64,000 bases of DNA, taken from Planctomycetaceae bacterium. GTDB taxonomy: Bacteria; Planctomycetota; Planctomycetia; Pirellulales; Pirellulaceae. The position numbers and the translations under genes were made by a program. Under the pieces are notes generated by a model. It was given only the letters and a program-made list of their open reading frames with translations, was not told the DNA's origin and did not search any database. Below are positions 44,204-52,409 of this stretch, piece by piece. How positions within the stretch are numbered: position 1 is the first letter of the stretch; every line of letters starts with the position of its first letter. Location of the stretch: positions 62,001 through 126,000 of the forward strand of contig JAIYDN010000088.1 of NCBI GenBank assembly GCA_027487485.1. Reading direction: 5' to 3'.

Positions 44204-44221
44204 GACCGGCTGTCGCCGGTC
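44204..44221. other. Short GC-rich hairpin upstream of tRNA-Cys
   Basis: GACCGGC-TGTC-GCCGGTC is a perfect 7-base stem with a four-base loop, ending 30 bases before the tRNA. There is no T-run on either side, so it is not an intrinsic terminator. It may mark the tRNA leader or be a chance palindrome. Confidence 0.35.
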
Positions 44222-44251
44222 CATTAAAACCCTGAAATGCAACAGCATGGT

Positions 44252-44323
44252 GGCTCCGTAGCCAAGTGGCTAAGGCAGCGGATTGCAAATCCGCCATCGT
44301 GGGTTCAACTCCCACCGGAGCCT
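44252..44323 (+). tRNA. tRNA-Cys (anticodon GCA)
   Basis: The acceptor arms GGCTCCG (44252-44258) and CGGAGCC (44316-44322) pair fully, with discriminator T at 44323. The anticodon stem GGATT/AATCC closes the loop T-T-G-C-A-A-A, which reads GCA (Cys), and the T-arm GTGGG-TTCAACT-CCCAC is standard. The 3' CCA is not encoded. A strong terminator follows within ten bases, so it is transcribed alone. A recombinase remnant lies just beyond. Confidence 0.95.
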
Positions 44324-44332
44324 CTTCACTTT

Positions 44333-44380
44333 AAACCCAGTGTTTTGAAGGTAAACCCCCTTCGAAACACTGGGTTTTTT
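44333..44380 (+). terminator. Rho-independent terminator after tRNA-Cys
   Basis: AAACCCAGTGTTT (from 44333) pairs over 13 bases with AAACACTGGGTTT, with a further GAAGG/CCTTC inner stem, and ends in a T-run at 44375-44380. It terminates the tRNA-Cys transcript. Confidence 0.9.
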
Positions 44381-44399
44381 CATGCCCCGAGAGAATCGG

Positions 44400-44573
44400 C
44401 GGGTTTATTGCGTACGCATTCTCATCGCACCCAGTCGCACCTAATGGCACTGTTTCGCTCCAAGGAAACAAATGACCGATTCGATCCATCGATAGGCGAA
44501 TATCAGAATGGCTCATAATGGTTTGGACCGTTTTGGCATCTACCCCACTTCGGATCAACCAGCGACCACAAAA
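44400..44573 (-). pseudogene. C-terminal remnant of a tyrosine recombinase (integrase)
   Basis: Read on the minus strand, 44573 downward gives W-L-I-R-S-G-V-D-A-K-T-V-Q-T-I-M, then S-H-S-D-I-R-L-S-M-D-R-I-G-H-L-F-P. This is the C-terminal catalytic segment of phage-type integrases (H-S-D-I-R-x-T-M-D-x-Y-x-H). The nucleophile Tyr is replaced by Ile (D-R-I-G-H), a stop codon (TGA) lies in frame just before the match at about 44576, and no upstream part of the gene remains. It points towards tRNA-Cys, 80 bases away, as integrases at tRNA attachment sites often do. The rest of 44574-44754 holds nothing recognisable. Confidence 0.72.
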
Positions 44574-44754
44574 TCACCCAGACCGTACACAGCATTTCTC
44601 TGCGACCTCCGCGACTCCGTGTTTCAAAATCAGTCTGAAACTGGAGCTACTCGCAATACACCAACCAACTCAAGTTAGCTTTGATGACCCGTTCCGAATT
44701 CGCGAAATCGGCGAACTGAGCATGGAGTTCGGCGACAAGGGTAGTTTCCTCGGA

Positions 44755-47700
44755 CTAAGTCCTTAATCGGAATCCAAGAGGCAAGGAATCGCCCAAGATG
44801 GATTCCTCCATCGAATCATCCAGTTTGCCTCCGGAAGATACAAAATCGATATGCGTCTTGGGGGCTCCTGCTTTTTCTAAGCGATGCACAACCCGATCGC
44901 GTAGGGAGGACGAATGGTCGCGATAGCGATCGTGAGTCTTGACCGCTAATTGCATCATGCACAATGACATCGGCTCCAGACAGTCCACGAAAGCCGCATC
45001 TTCGAACGATAGCAGCTTTTCAATCCAGCCTTGGACAACCGAAGCCGGCACGACTTGTTGCAATGTTGCATAGACGGGACGGCGGCATCCAATTCGCCCA
45101 AGCGTCCAAAGCATGGCTCCCCGAAGATGTTCCAGCTTTTTCTTTTTGATGGCTGCCAATAATGCATTGGCTACGTTCTTTTTATCGCTGAAACTGATCC
45201 ACTCAAGAGCTCCGACCAATCGAAGCAATTCGATCGCCATGTTGGTGTTAACTGCTTGGTTGGAAGTTCCCCCTTCCAAGGTCGCTCGAACTCTTGGCCA
45301 ACAGTCTTGAAAGAGTGCTTGCTGCTGCCCAAGTGTGAAACCACCCGCGATGCGGCGCCAAAGAACGATCGCCTCCGATGCGTTGGCTACGGAACGGTGA
45401 TTCAGTTTTCCATGAATCGTCCGCCATGTCATGCTGACTCGCCAATCATCAGCCGCCATGCCGAATCCCGGTCTCAAACACCATCCAAGCAAGTTGATAA
45501 ATCGAGCCTCGTGTTCGGGCGATCTTTTTCGATAGTCATGATTGTCGATAAGAAAACGCCACATTTCTCGCAACATCGCGGGATTCCACTCGCGACGTCC
45601 TTGGCCGATCTCGTCCGATAAAAACGCAACGACGTTCTTGGGTGAAACATCAGAGTGCTCACCGAAAGCGACTTCCATTTTTGCAACGGCCATCTCGATC
45701 AAGTTGGATTGGACCGTTGCCACCATCGGTCCTTGAAGTTCGCCAGCTTCCTGTTTTGATGCGGTTGTAGAACGCACATCCAGTTCCAATTTCCAGCTGT
45801 TTCTTGAGCCTTCAAGTGAACCAACATCGTTGTTGTAATCGGTCACTTGGAGCAATTGCATAGCAAGCGTTCCGATCTCGGTAAGCTCCGATTCAATCAC
45901 AACGGGAACCGTGGTCCGAAGCTTGCGATTCTCTGCTTCCAAGACCGTTCGAATCGAAGTCATCTCCGTCATTGTTTGGTGATCCACCAAAACAATTTGC
46001 CCTGCTTGATGAACAAGATTGGTACTGCTTTGATAGATCGGAAACTGCACAGGTTGGCCCACGATCAGCTCAAACGGATGGTCATCGAATCGGAACCGAT
46101 CCATTGGGGAAGCATTCGCGGGCATCACGCAAATCGCTCTGGCGGGGGAATCATCCACCAGCAGATAGTACGCTCTGGCAAGTCTTGCATCGATTCGAAC
46201 ACCGTGGCCTCGTCGAACTAAGCCGAAGTACGCAGCCCCTTGTGCCACCGCAAGATCCAACCGGTTCCCTTCTAGGACACCTAGCTTCCAAGGTTCGGCC
46301 ATGCCGCCTGCAACGCTCGAATCATCGCTGTTGCCAAACCAATAACGGATTTGATCAAGAATCGCCGTCTTCACCTGAGTCGATTCAAGCACGCCGCCGT
46401 TGAATAGGATCCAATCCGGGCGAGCCGCCGCAACGTCGGACATCGCTGCTTGGTCCTGTTCGTTTCGGCCTGCCCATCGATGTTCCCACAGAAATTTGGC
46501 AAGGTGTCGGTTCGCATTCGGATCAGCTGCAAATGGGAGTCCAAACTCTTGAAAGCCGGACTCTGCCAAGTCGGGCCGGTCCTTTAGTTCCACTTGACCA
46601 AAGAACCCTTCGATCAGGAGGTTGTGGGCCCATTGGTATTCGATTGCAATCGAGCGACTGTTCTCGATCAGTTTGGACCCGGAACCAGGCAATGACAGCC
46701 AGTAGGTGTCCGGTGGCGAGCTTCCCAGAAGTGTCTCTTTTGCAACTCGGCATTGTGATTTCAGAGCATCCCACTGTCGTGGTTTTAATTGATCCATGCC
46801 AGGCGTCTCAGCGAGCAATCGTTGCTCCATCGCTTTAGCAAGTGCCAAATCGAGATTGTCACCTCCCAACATCAGATGTTCACCAACAGCCACACGATGC
46901 AAACCGTAAGTGGCCTGAAGAGCTTCGCTCACTTGAACGCTTGCGTCCGACTCGATGGTTTTCGACGGATTCAGCTCGGTTTCGCTTTGTGTTGCTGCTT
47001 GGGAAGTTTCCACTACGCGAATCAAGGTAAAGTCCGTGGTCCCGCCTCCAATATCGCAAACCAAAATGGTTTGGCCTGGCCGCATTGTTTCCGTCCAGCT
47101 GTCTTGATTGCGAAAGAGCCATGCATAGAAGGCGGCTTGCGGTTCTTCGATCAAAACCACATTGGACAAGCCGGCGTCTTTGGCGGCTTGCAAAGTCAGT
47201 TGCCGAGCCACTTCATCGAACGAAGCGGGAAGGGTGACAATCACCTCTTGATCTGCCAATAAACCGGTTGGATGCTCTCGGTCCCACATGCGCCGAATGT
47301 GTTCTAGATAACGACGGCTCGCTTCCACGGGTGAGAGAAGCTTTACATCTTCGTCGTTGCTCCAAGGTAACAAATCAGAAGTGCGATCCACCAAGGGATG
47401 GCACAACCAGCTTTTGGCAGAGGCGATGCAACGACCGGGCATTTGCATCCCTCGTTGACGAGCGAACACGCCGACAACACTTTTGTGCTTGCCATCCACA
47501 AACTGGAATCGAGCATCCAATTGCGATGCTTCTTGGGACGAAAGCTCGTAATGAAAAGAGGGCAGTGTGTCAGCGCGTTGGCTTGTTTGGAAATCGACCA
47601 TCTGCTCGACCCGAAAAAGCTCGATGCTGGGTGTTGCTTCATGCGAATCCATGAACGCCACGGCGCAGTTCGTTGTTCCTAAATCGATACCAACGACGTA

Positions 47701-47796
47701 CCTACTCTCTTTCTTCTCAAAAGCCTCCTCTAGCTGTGACAATCCAGCTTTCGCAGCCACGTTTTGACTAGAACCAAAAGATTTTGACTCGGACAC
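44755..47796 (-). CDS. Large Hsp70-family chaperone-like ATPase
   Basis: A 1013-residue cytoplasmic protein with an Hsp70 ATPase at the N-terminus: Y-V-V-G-I-D-L-G-T-T-N-C-A-V-A, V-T-L-P-A-S-F-D-E, V-L-I-E-E-P-Q-A-A-F-Y-A-W (the E-P-x-A-A motif) and L-V-C-D-I-G-G-G-T-T-D-F-T. DnaK is about 640 residues. Here a large insertion lies in the nucleotide domain, and a helical C-terminal region of ~400 residues (of the DUF3731-like sort) replaces a normal substrate-binding lid. Such proteins occur in proteobacteria and planctomycetes with no proven clients. No DnaJ or GrpE is nearby. It is followed on the genome by the recombinase remnant and preceded 13 bases away by the cytidine deaminase gene. 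Confidence 0.9.
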   Translation of the reverse strand: MSESKSFGSSQNVAAKAGLSQLEEAFEKKESRYVVGIDLGTTNCAVAFMDSHEATPSIELFRVEQMVDFQTSQRADTLPSFHYELSSQEASQLDARFQFVDGKHKSVVGVFARQRGMQMPGRCIASAKSWLCHPLVDRTSDLLPWSNDEDVKLLSPVEASRRYLEHIRRMWDREHPTGLLADQEVIVTLPASFDEVARQLTLQAAKDAGLSNVVLIEEPQAAFYAWLFRNQDSWTETMRPGQTILVCDIGGGTTDFTLIRVVETSQAATQSETELNPSKTIESDASVQVSEALQATYGLHRVAVGEHLMLGGDNLDLALAKAMEQRLLAETPGMDQLKPRQWDALKSQCRVAKETLLGSSPPDTYWLSLPGSGSKLIENSRSIAIEYQWAHNLLIEGFFGQVELKDRPDLAESGFQEFGLPFAADPNANRHLAKFLWEHRWAGRNEQDQAAMSDVAAARPDWILFNGGVLESTQVKTAILDQIRYWFGNSDDSSVAGGMAEPWKLGVLEGNRLDLAVAQGAAYFGLVRRGHGVRIDARLARAYYLLVDDSPARAICVMPANASPMDRFRFDDHPFELIVGQPVQFPIYQSSTNLVHQAGQIVLVDHQTMTEMTSIRTVLEAENRKLRTTVPVVIESELTEIGTLAMQLLQVTDYNNDVGSLEGSRNSWKLELDVRSTTASKQEAGELQGPMVATVQSNLIEMAVAKMEVAFGEHSDVSPKNVVAFLSDEIGQGRREWNPAMLREMWRFLIDNHDYRKRSPEHEARFINLLGWCLRPGFGMAADDWRVSMTWRTIHGKLNHRSVANASEAIVLWRRIAGGFTLGQQQALFQDCWPRVRATLEGGTSNQAVNTNMAIELLRLVGALEWISFSDKKNVANALLAAIKKKKLEHLRGAMLWTLGRIGCRRPVYATLQQVVPASVVQGWIEKLLSFEDAAFVDCLEPMSLCMMQLAVKTHDRYRDHSSSLRDRVVHRLEKAGAPKTHIDFVSSGGKLDDSMEESILGDSLPLGFRLRT

Positions 47797-47809
47797 GAAT
47801 GAAACAGTC

Positions 47810-48256
47810 TTACGAGTTGCTGAGGGGATGATGGATGGACCGCAAGGTCATTGCACCAGGCAATAACTGGTGAAGAAAGAATGGGCCTTCTAAGCTCAGC
47901 CCTTCCAGAAAGCCATTCCAAATGGTCAAGTCCGGTGCGAACTCATGCAAAAACTGTCTGCAGACTCCACAGGCGGAAACGCGCTGCGGTGAAACGACGA
48001 CGAGAGAGTCCCATTCCCGATCTTGATGGGCGATCGCTTGAGCGGCAGCGACGCGTTCGGCGCACAAGGTTACTGAATACGAGGCATTCTCGATATTGCA
48101 GCCCGTGTAGACTCTTCCGCTTTTCGAAAGCAGAGCGCACCCGACCGTGAATTGGCTATACGGAGCGTACGCGCGGAGCGCGGCTTGTTGTGCGGCGAGA
48201 ACTAAATTTTGGAGCGATTGATTGTCGGCTGTACTGTCTATGTTGATCATATTCAT
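47810..48256 (-). CDS. cdd: Cytidine deaminase
   Basis: A 148-residue enzyme that converts cytidine and deoxycytidine to uridine forms for pyrimidine salvage. R-A-Y-A-P-Y-S-Q-F-T-V-G is the substrate segment, G-C-N-I-E-N-A-S-Y and T-L-C-A-E-R supply the catalytic Glu and first zinc Cys, and S-A-C-G-V-C-R-Q-F gives the other two zinc cysteines (usually P-C-G-x-C). It is the single-domain tetrameric type. The ATG at 48256 or 48250 could be used. It lies in a same-strand run with the DUF1570 gene upstream and the Hsp70 gene 13 bases downstream. Confidence 0.95.
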   Translation of the reverse strand: MNMINIDSTADNQSLQNLVLAAQQAALRAYAPYSQFTVGCALLSKSGRVYTGCNIENASYSVTLCAERVAAAQAIAHQDREWDSLVVVSPQRVSACGVCRQFLHEFAPDLTIWNGFLEGLSLEGPFFLHQLLPGAMTLRSIHHPLSNS

Positions 48257-48264
48257 ACTATAGG

Positions 48265-49746
48265 CTAGTTCATCGCTTCGACCATACGGTCCACATCAGT
48301 TTTCAGAGTGTTCATGTATTCATGAAAATTCCGTTCCACGATACGAATATCACCAAACACATCCAAAAAGACCTTCACCAAGTCCGACCGCAAAATCTTG
48401 CCCTCGTCGTCCCCCTGCAATTCGGAACAACGGCGATAATAATCTACCATCTTTTCAAATTCGTTTTCCATCAAGTAGTGCGTCAGCGCCCAGGCTTGAC
48501 CGTACGCATCCCCAAGCTGCCCAGTGTCATTCGCCCCGTCGAAAAGTGCATCGGAGACGAGCAATTCGAGCGGAGCTCGGTTGGGATCGCGCGCTATTCG
48601 GCGGTACCCCATCAAACGCGACGCATTGACAGCTCCTATTCCACCCCAACCTGCCCCAGCTGGCGTCTCGAAATAACTTGCAAGTCCCTCTTGAGCCCAT
48701 CGAAGCCCCAGCTTTTTCCGAGGCATCAATCCAGAATTGCCTGCCAACTGATGAGTTGCTTCGTGAGAGACCACTTCGATGTCCGATTCTTCCTTAGAAA
48801 TCTTGATCAACAAATCGAATGAATTGGCCAAATAAGCAATGTCGCGTGAATCCCCTTGCCCCCGCGCTTTCTGCTTGGCAACTTGAAGCTTTTCAGCCAT
48901 CTCTGACATCAATTGCATCTCGTCGGTTGACCCCTGATCGTAGAAGACGCTGATGTTATCCTTTGGGGACCAAAAACCAGACGCTCGCCGCAGTTGCGGA
49001 TTCAATTCGGTTGCATATCGAAGGTACGTCTGTTCCTCATTGAAAAGGAGAACCATCATATGTTCTTGAGGAGGCTCTAGAACAACTCCGTCCAACGCAA
49101 ATTTCATAAAAAAAGCTTCATAAACTTGCTCCAAAAGTTCTAGTCGCTGTTCGGCACGAGTCTGTTTCTTGCGCCCTATTTTCCTATCGGGGGTGTCGTG
49201 AAACATGACATAATGTCGGCTTACCGCAATTTGCATCTGCTTCAGCCCAGTGGTCTCCTTGAGCTGAGTTGCCACCTGGTCGTGATTCCCCAGTTCCTGC
49301 CTGACTCTCTTCCTTGCTTCAATCAAATGAACGACGGTTGGATGCAAAGGATCGATCTTATAAGCGGCGCTACAGCATTCGTAGAACTCCTTGAGCATGC
49401 CGCGCTGCAATGCTTGCCGGGCGGCCTCCAGGAAGTCATCAATGTACTTAGAGCGATTCGCTTTCTGAAATAGTCTGCGAAACTCCTCTTGCCGCGTTGG
49501 TGCCTTGATCGACGTGGCAAACTCATTTCCTAGCGTAATCGAAGGGAAGCCTGGATACGAAAACTCGATCAAGTTCGCACTGTGAACCTTGGTCTTTCCC
49601 TCCAACACCGTTTTTCGCTTTGTTCCGGGAATGCCAAAGATAACGAAATCCGCGAAGCATGAATCAGCTCCAACGCTAAGGAGCAACAAACATAAGATTG
49701 GCCTAAACCGCTTGGCGAACATCGAATTCAATAAGGAATGATTCAT
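48265..49746 (-). CDS. DUF1570 secreted metallopeptidase-like protein
   Basis: The start is uncertain; ATG 49746 gives 493 residues with a signal peptide (FRPILCLLLLSVGADSCFA), ATG 49722 is equally possible, and 49824 would add a long leader. The N-terminal part is TPR-like. The DUF1570 domain carries V-V-S-H-E-A-T-H-Q-L, an H-E-x-x-H zinc-protease motif, followed by R-W-A-Q-E-G-L-A-S-Y-F-E with the third ligand Glu, and G-Q-A-W-A-L-T-H-Y-L. This pattern is common in planctomycete secreted proteins. Gluzincin-type peptidase activity is likely from the motif, but the substrate is unknown. Confidence 0.85.
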   Translation of the reverse strand: MNHSLLNSMFAKRFRPILCLLLLSVGADSCFADFVIFGIPGTKRKTVLEGKTKVHSANLIEFSYPGFPSITLGNEFATSIKAPTRQEEFRRLFQKANRSKYIDDFLEAARQALQRGMLKEFYECCSAAYKIDPLHPTVVHLIEARKRVRQELGNHDQVATQLKETTGLKQMQIAVSRHYVMFHDTPDRKIGRKKQTRAEQRLELLEQVYEAFFMKFALDGVVLEPPQEHMMVLLFNEEQTYLRYATELNPQLRRASGFWSPKDNISVFYDQGSTDEMQLMSEMAEKLQVAKQKARGQGDSRDIAYLANSFDLLIKISKEESDIEVVSHEATHQLAGNSGLMPRKKLGLRWAQEGLASYFETPAGAGWGGIGAVNASRLMGYRRIARDPNRAPLELLVSDALFDGANDTGQLGDAYGQAWALTHYLMENEFEKMVDYYRRCSELQGDDEGKILRSDLVKVFLDVFGDIRIVERNFHEYMNTLKTDVDRMVEAMN

Positions 49747-50112
49747 CTTTGACCCGAAGCTTCCCGGCTTTATCCGTAGCATTCTCAACATCGGTCGGGA
49801 CACGGAACTGAACCCATCGTACATGATCAGGTCTTCAACCTAAACGCTCCAGCGACGAGATTATTGAAATACGGGGAACCCGCCATCGAAGCACGAAATT
49901 GACGATTCAGCGCCTTGGCTCGTGAACGAATTTGGCGTTCTTGGCTTCGCTAACTGCCTTTCGCCGTACCTGAAGGGTCGTGTGACGCTCATTGGCAGTG
50001 GATAAATTCACCTAATTATTTTTGATTCTAGTACTGCATTGACGGTTCTTGTGGGTTACATTACTGACATTAAACACCTGTTTGTGGTTGCCGTAAGCAA
50101 CTAATCGAACCT

Positions 50113-50175
50113 GCCTCACTCAGCTCAAGATTGGATATCGGGCGTGACCAATCTAAGTTGGGTGGGGCTTTTTTT
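50113..50175 (+). terminator. Long hairpin with T-run in the 515-base gap before the sugar operon
   Basis: GCCTCACTCAGCT (from 50113) pairs, with G-T wobbles, with AAGTTGGGTGGGGC (ending 50168). After a small internal loop, AGATTGG pairs with CCAATCT. Seven Ts (50169-50175) follow. No plus-strand gene precedes it, since the DUF1570 gene points away, so it may end a small RNA or be a leader attenuator for the glycosyltransferase gene. A weak TTGACG at 50039 is the only promoter-like word. 49825-50112 otherwise shows no gene. Confidence 0.5.
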
Positions 50176-50339
50176 ATTGTTGAATGGTAGTTGGCAAGCT
50201 GCTGCTACAACCGTCGCGAACGGAACTCTTCCGACCCAAACCTTCTGGGATCCACAGTAGTAGGATCGTTCCAGCGTTTACGGTGATTCTTGGTCTGATT
50301 AAAGTGAATGGGACTCTTCGTACCTATTTCAAGATTGCC

Positions 50340-51104
50340 ATGATCGCAACGCACCTTCAGAAAACGGCCCCGGCGGATCAAGAGGCCATTCGCTTGTCTC
50401 TTGTGGTTCCATGTTTCAATGAAGAGATCGGCCTTGATCAACTTGCAGACCGGATTGAAGCTCTTCGAGTCAATTTCCGTGATCGCTTGGATGTAGAAGT
50501 CGTGTTCGTGGATGACGGCAGTACGGACCTGACATGGCAGGGTTTGAAAAGGCGTTTTGAGAGTCTCAGCTGGTGCAAGCTCGTCCAACATCCGCAAAAC
50601 CGAGGTATCACCGCATCCATTCAAACCGGGATCATTCATTCCAGCAATGAATTTGTCGCATCAATCGATGCAGACTGCACCTACGACCCGATTCAAGTGA
50701 TGGCCTTAGTCGATCTCATGACCAGCGACGTGGCGATGGTGACCGCATCACCTTACCATCCGCTTGGGAAAGTCGTTGGCGTTCCAAGATGGCGGTTGGC
50801 GTTATCCCGATTCGCATCAAGCGGGTATTCGCTTCTACTTGGAACCTCGTTGCATACCTACACAAGTTGCTTTCGCGTTCATCGCCGGTCGATCATGACA
50901 CAACTACCAGTTCGCGAAAGCGGCTTCGTTGGCATCGCTGAAATGCTCTGGCAAGTGCAACTTTCGGGGGGCCGCATCGTCGAAGCCCCTGCATGCCTTA
51001 CGAGTCGTAAGCTTGGTTTTTCCAAGATGCGAACCCTACCGGTCATCTTGGCACACCTGAGGCTGATGTTGCGAATCTTGATGACTCGCATTTCTAGAAA
51101 ATGA
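50340..51104 (+). CDS. Family 2 glycosyltransferase
   Basis: A 254-residue GT-A enzyme. The ATG at 50340 is preferred because the catalytic domain begins right after it (R-L-S-L-V-V-P-C-F-N-E-E); an ATG at 50184 would add 52 atypical residues. V-V-F-V-D-D-G-S-T-D binds the nucleotide, N-R-G-I-T-A-S-I-Q-T-G-I follows, and A-S-I-D-A-D-C-T-Y-D-P has the D-x-D metal site. It resembles dolichol-phosphate mannose synthase-type transferases but lacks C-terminal membrane helices. It heads the sugar operon, 74 bases before the aminotransferase gene, and probably loads a nucleotide sugar onto a lipid or glycan acceptor. Confidence 0.9.
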   Translation: MIATHLQKTAPADQEAIRLSLVVPCFNEEIGLDQLADRIEALRVNFRDRLDVEVVFVDDGSTDLTWQGLKRRFESLSWCKLVQHPQNRGITASIQTGIIHSSNEFVASIDADCTYDPIQVMALVDLMTSDVAMVTASPYHPLGKVVGVPRWRLALSRFASSGYSLLLGTSLHTYTSCFRVHRRSIMTQLPVRESGFVGIAEMLWQVQLSGGRIVEAPACLTSRKLGFSKMRTLPVILAHLRLMLRILMTRISRK

Positions 51105-51178
51105 AAACTTAGGCATACCTTTTTCAGCACACTCCGCAATCATTCGCAAGGCTTTTAGAATCTTTTGGAACCTACTTG

Positions 51179-52405
51179 ATGAACACCGCCGTACAAACCT
51201 CGATCCTACCGCTACCGTCGGACCAGGATATCTCTGGACGAACCTTTGGTCAGGAAGAAATTGAAGCCGTCACCAGAGCACTTGCTTCGGGAACTCTGAC
51301 CAGCACTAAAGGGGAGTTTACGAAGCAATTGGAGATCCAATTTGCAAAATACATGGATTGCCTTCATGCTCATGCTTGCTCATCGGGATCCTCAGCGTTG
51401 CATACCGCTGTGGCAGCAATCAATCCCGAGCCGGGCGAGGAAATCATCACAACCTCGATCACGGACATGGGAGCCTTGTCTGCAATCCTGTACCAAGGGG
51501 CCGTTCCGCGATTTGCAGACGTCGATCCGCGAACGTACAACGTGACTGCCAAATCGATCGAATCTTGCATCAGCGATCGAACGCGAGCCATCATGGTTAC
51601 CCATCTCTTTGGCAATCCCTGCGAAATGGATGAGATCGTGACGCTGGCGGCCAAGCACGGCATCCCCATTCTCGAAGATTGCGCACAGGCGTTTCTTGCC
51701 GAATACAAAGGGCGACTCGTAGGATCGATAGGGGATATTGGATGCTTCTCGCTACAGCAAGGTAAGCACATTTCCACAGGCGAAGGTGGTTTGGTCGTGT
51801 CAAACGATTCCGATCTGGCTCGGCGCATGTTCTTGTTTATTAATAAAGCTTGGGGATACGGGGATGCGAATCCAGACCACTACTTCCTGGCACCCAATTA
51901 TCGCATGAACGAATTGACCAGCGCTGTCGCTCTTGCGCAACTGGACAAACTTGATTTCAGTGTGAGTCAAAGAATTCACACCGCCGATCTGCTCACGGCC
52001 CAGCTTCAAGGTATCGACGGACTGACCACCCCCACTATTCATGGCCAAAACAAACATACCTATTGGAAGTATTGTCTTGACGTTAATCCCGATGTCATCC
52101 CAGGGGGTACGCTTGCCTTAGGAAAACTGCTTAAAGAACAAGGCGTTTTCTGTGCTCCTCGATACATTCAAAAGCCTGCCTTTCAGTGCCAAGTGATTCG
52201 CGACAAACGAACCTTTGGCAATAGCGGCTTTCCATTCAATCTCGCAGCTCCGGAAGCACTTGACTATTCTCCCGAATTGTTTCCAGGAACCTTCGAAGCC
52301 CTAGCAAGAGTCTTGGTCCTTCCATGGAGCGAACGATACGAACCCAAGCATGTCGACTACATTGGGGAAGTCATTCGGTCATCTGTTGAAAGGCTTTTAG
52401 GCTAA
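51179..52405 (+). CDS. DegT/DnrJ/EryC1-type PLP sugar aminotransferase
   Basis: A 408-residue aminotransferase that adds an amino group to a keto nucleotide sugar. Motifs: H-A-C-S-S-G-S-S-A-L-H (cofactor phosphate), V-T-H-L-F-G-N-P-C, I-L-E-D-C-A-Q-A (cofactor Asp) and F-S-L-Q-Q-G-K-H-I-S-T-G-E-G-G with the Schiff-base Lys. The ATG at 51179 is used. Four bases separate it from the dehydrogenase gene. With that gene and the acyltransferase it could form the oxidise - transaminate - acetylate route known from WbpB/WbpE/WbpD, making a 3-acetamido sugar; this is inferred from order, not proven. Confidence 0.93.
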   Translation: MNTAVQTSILPLPSDQDISGRTFGQEEIEAVTRALASGTLTSTKGEFTKQLEIQFAKYMDCLHAHACSSGSSALHTAVAAINPEPGEEIITTSITDMGALSAILYQGAVPRFADVDPRTYNVTAKSIESCISDRTRAIMVTHLFGNPCEMDEIVTLAAKHGIPILEDCAQAFLAEYKGRLVGSIGDIGCFSLQQGKHISTGEGGLVVSNDSDLARRMFLFINKAWGYGDANPDHYFLAPNYRMNELTSAVALAQLDKLDFSVSQRIHTADLLTAQLQGIDGLTTPTIHGQNKHTYWKYCLDVNPDVIPGGTLALGKLLKEQGVFCAPRYIQKPAFQCQVIRDKRTFGNSGFPFNLAAPEALDYSPELFPGTFEALARVLVLPWSERYEPKHVDYIGEVIRSSVERLLG

Positions 52406-52409
52406 TCCT

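Noticed and set aside
44204-44221. Hairpin as attachment-site remnant of the lost element
   Set aside because: No matching copy of this word or of the tRNA 3' end was found nearby, so an att site cannot be claimed.
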